DNA of 6,927 bases from Chloroflexi bacterium RBG_16_72_14 (GTDB lineage: Bacteria; Chloroflexota; Limnocylindria; Limnocylindrales; CSP1-4). Below are positions 5,946-6,927 of the stretch, piece after piece. Position 1 is the first letter of the stretch; the number at the start of each line of letters is the position of its first letter. The translations under genes and the position numbers were made by a program. The DNA lies in assembly GCA_001797035.1 (NCBI GenBank), contig MGOE01000071.1, positions 91,228 through 98,154 on the forward strand. The letters run 5' to 3'. The notes below the pieces were generated by a model. That model did not search any database. It had not been told where the DNA came from and saw only the letters and a program-made list of their open reading frames with translations.

Positions 5946-6927
5946 GCCGCGGGATCGGCGACGGCTGGCTGACCGCGCTGCGCGCCGATCCCCGCCCGTC
6001 GCTGCTCCGCGGGTCCGGGCCGGCCGTGCGCCAGCTCGCGCTCCGGTGGCTCGAGGACCGCCCCGTGGACGACCCGGACGTCGCGGCCGCCCGGGCCGAG
6101 GCCATGGAGAGCCCGCCGATCGCGCCGATCCTGGCCGCCCAGGACCCGGCCGGCTGGTGGGTCAAGCCCGGGCCCGGCTACTCGCCCAAGTACACCGGCA
6201 CGGCCTGGAGCCTGATCGTGCTCGAGCAGCTGGGAGCGGACCCGGCCGACCCGCGGATCGCCACCGCCTGCGACTACGTCCTGGCGCACACGCGGGTGCC
6301 CGGCGGCGGCTTCGGCTGCTCCGGCACCCACCGGGCGGAGCGGCCGCCGCCGCCGTCGTCCGTCTACCACTGCCTCAACGGCAACCTCGTCCGCGCCATG
6401 GTCGCCTTCGGCAGGCTCGACGACCCGCAGGTGGCCGAGGCGATCGACTGGCAGGCGCGGGCGATCGCGGGCGGGGCCGGGGCGCCGCGCTACTACGCGT
6501 CGGGCACCGCGGGGCCCGGCTTCGCCTGCGGCGTCAACGAGGGCCTGCCGTGCGCATGGGGCGCCGTCAAGGCCATGCGCGGCTTCGCGGCGATCCCGCC
6601 GGCGCGACGGACACCGGCGGTGGAGGCGGCGATCGATGCCGGCGTGGACCTGCTGCTGTCCGTCGATCCGGCGACGGCCGCCTACCCCGCTGGCTGGGGC
6701 GGCGGCATCTCGCGCGCCTGGTTCCGGCTCGGCTTCCCGTCCGGCTACATCGCGGACGTCCTCCAGGCGGCCGAGGTCCTGGTGGAGCTCGGGCGGGCCG
6801 ATCCGGGGCGGCTGGCGGGCGTCGTGGCGCGGGTGCTCGCGAAGCAGGACACGGACGGCCGCTGGCGCAACGAGCAGCCGTACCGGGGCAAGCTGTGGGC
6901 GGACGTGGACGAGCCGCGCATGGCCAG
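5942..6927 (+). CDS. Prenyltransferase/squalene-cyclase-like alpha-toroid protein, 3' end cut by window edge
   Basis: Open from GTG at 5942, whose last two bases are part of the previous TGA, through 328 codons with no stop to the edge. Seen: VRQLALRWLEDRPVDDPDV (29-47), then AAQDPAGWW (65-73), a QW-like repeat motif; YTGTAWSLIVLEQLGAD (84-100), GGGFGCSG (121-128), HCLNGNLVRAM (143-153), GVNEGLPCAWGAVKAM (197-212), GFPSGYIADVLQAAEVL (264-280) and QDTDGRW (302-308), a second QW-like motif. Repeated helical hairpins separated by such turns fit the (alpha/alpha)6 toroid of prenyltransferase and squalene-oxidase-repeat proteins. Close homologues, as remembered, are uncharacterised and sometimes mislabelled NifH; nothing here is nitrogenase-like. 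The acidic DXDD motif of true class II terpene cyclases is not seen, so a cyclase role is not supported. GTG is preferred because conserved-looking sequence precedes the next Met (Met55); the ribosome site is weak. Probably only a short C-terminus is missing. Confidence 0.75.
   Translation, partial: MSRGIGDGWLTALRADPRPSLLRGSGPAVRQLALRWLEDRPVDDPDVAAARAEAMESPPIAPILAAQDPAGWWVKPGPGYSPKYTGTAWSLIVLEQLGADPADPRIATACDYVLAHTRVPGGGFGCSGTHRAERPPPPSSVYHCLNGNLVRAMVAFGRLDDPQVAEAIDWQARAIAGGAGAPRYYASGTAGPGFACGVNEGLPCAWGAVKAMRGFAAIPPARRTPAVEAAIDAGVDLLLSVDPATAAYPAGWGGGISRAWFRLGFPSGYIADVLQAAEVLVELGRADPGRLAGVVARVLAKQDTDGRWRNEQPYRGKLWADVDEPRMA

Noticed and set aside
5549..6370. 273-codon minus-strand frame over the Usp/toroid junction
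   Set aside because: Both plus-strand genes have domain evidence here; this frame shows none.

Overview
The window is a very GC-rich bacterial chromosome segment with short intergenic gaps and strong Shine-Dalgarno motifs before most genes. No rRNA, tRNA, CRISPR array, insertion sequence or phage gene was seen. A four-subunit 2-oxoacid:ferredoxin oxidoreductase plus a squalene-cyclase-like toroid protein fits a GC-rich Chloroflexota lineage (for example the Limnocylindria/Ellin6529 type) or a deep-branching actinobacterium. This placement is an inference from gene content and base composition only.

Layout: (1) positions 1-647, minus strand: a nearly complete thymidylate-kinase-like P-loop protein with a degenerate Walker A motif, cut by the left edge. 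(2) 648-851: a divergent intergenic region holding a 20-bp direct repeat pair and, next to the following gene, two mutually exclusive hairpins. (3) 852-1835, plus strand: a YbaK/EbsC-type aminoacyl-tRNA deacylase followed 12 nt later by a small protein resembling the bacterial eRF1-domain-2-like ('translational machinery protein') family, a plausible translation quality-control pair. (4) 1836-1960: a leader with a small inverted/direct repeat. (5) 1961-4937: a compact operon encoding delta (ferredoxin), alpha, beta and gamma subunits of a VorB-type 2-oxoacid:ferredoxin oxidoreductase, all apparently intact. (6) 5028-5945: a tandem-domain universal stress protein. (7) 5942 to the right edge: a prenyltransferase/squalene-cyclase-like alpha-toroid protein whose GTG start overlaps the previous stop codon; it is cut by the right edge.

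Working together: the oxidoreductase would decarboxylate branched-chain or other 2-oxoacids to acyl-CoA, passing electrons through the TPP/[4Fe-4S] beta subunit to the 2[4Fe-4S] delta subunit and on to ferredoxin. The flanking genes (tRNA editing, release-factor-like protein, two-domain Usp) look like stress or maintenance functions and are not obviously part of the enzyme. Two genes, the minus-strand kinase-like gene and the toroid gene, run off the window and were read directly from the sequence. The most unusual items are the altered P-loop, the divergent repeats with a possible leaderless promoter, the alternative hairpins at the ybaK ribosome binding site, and the Usp-toroid overlap.
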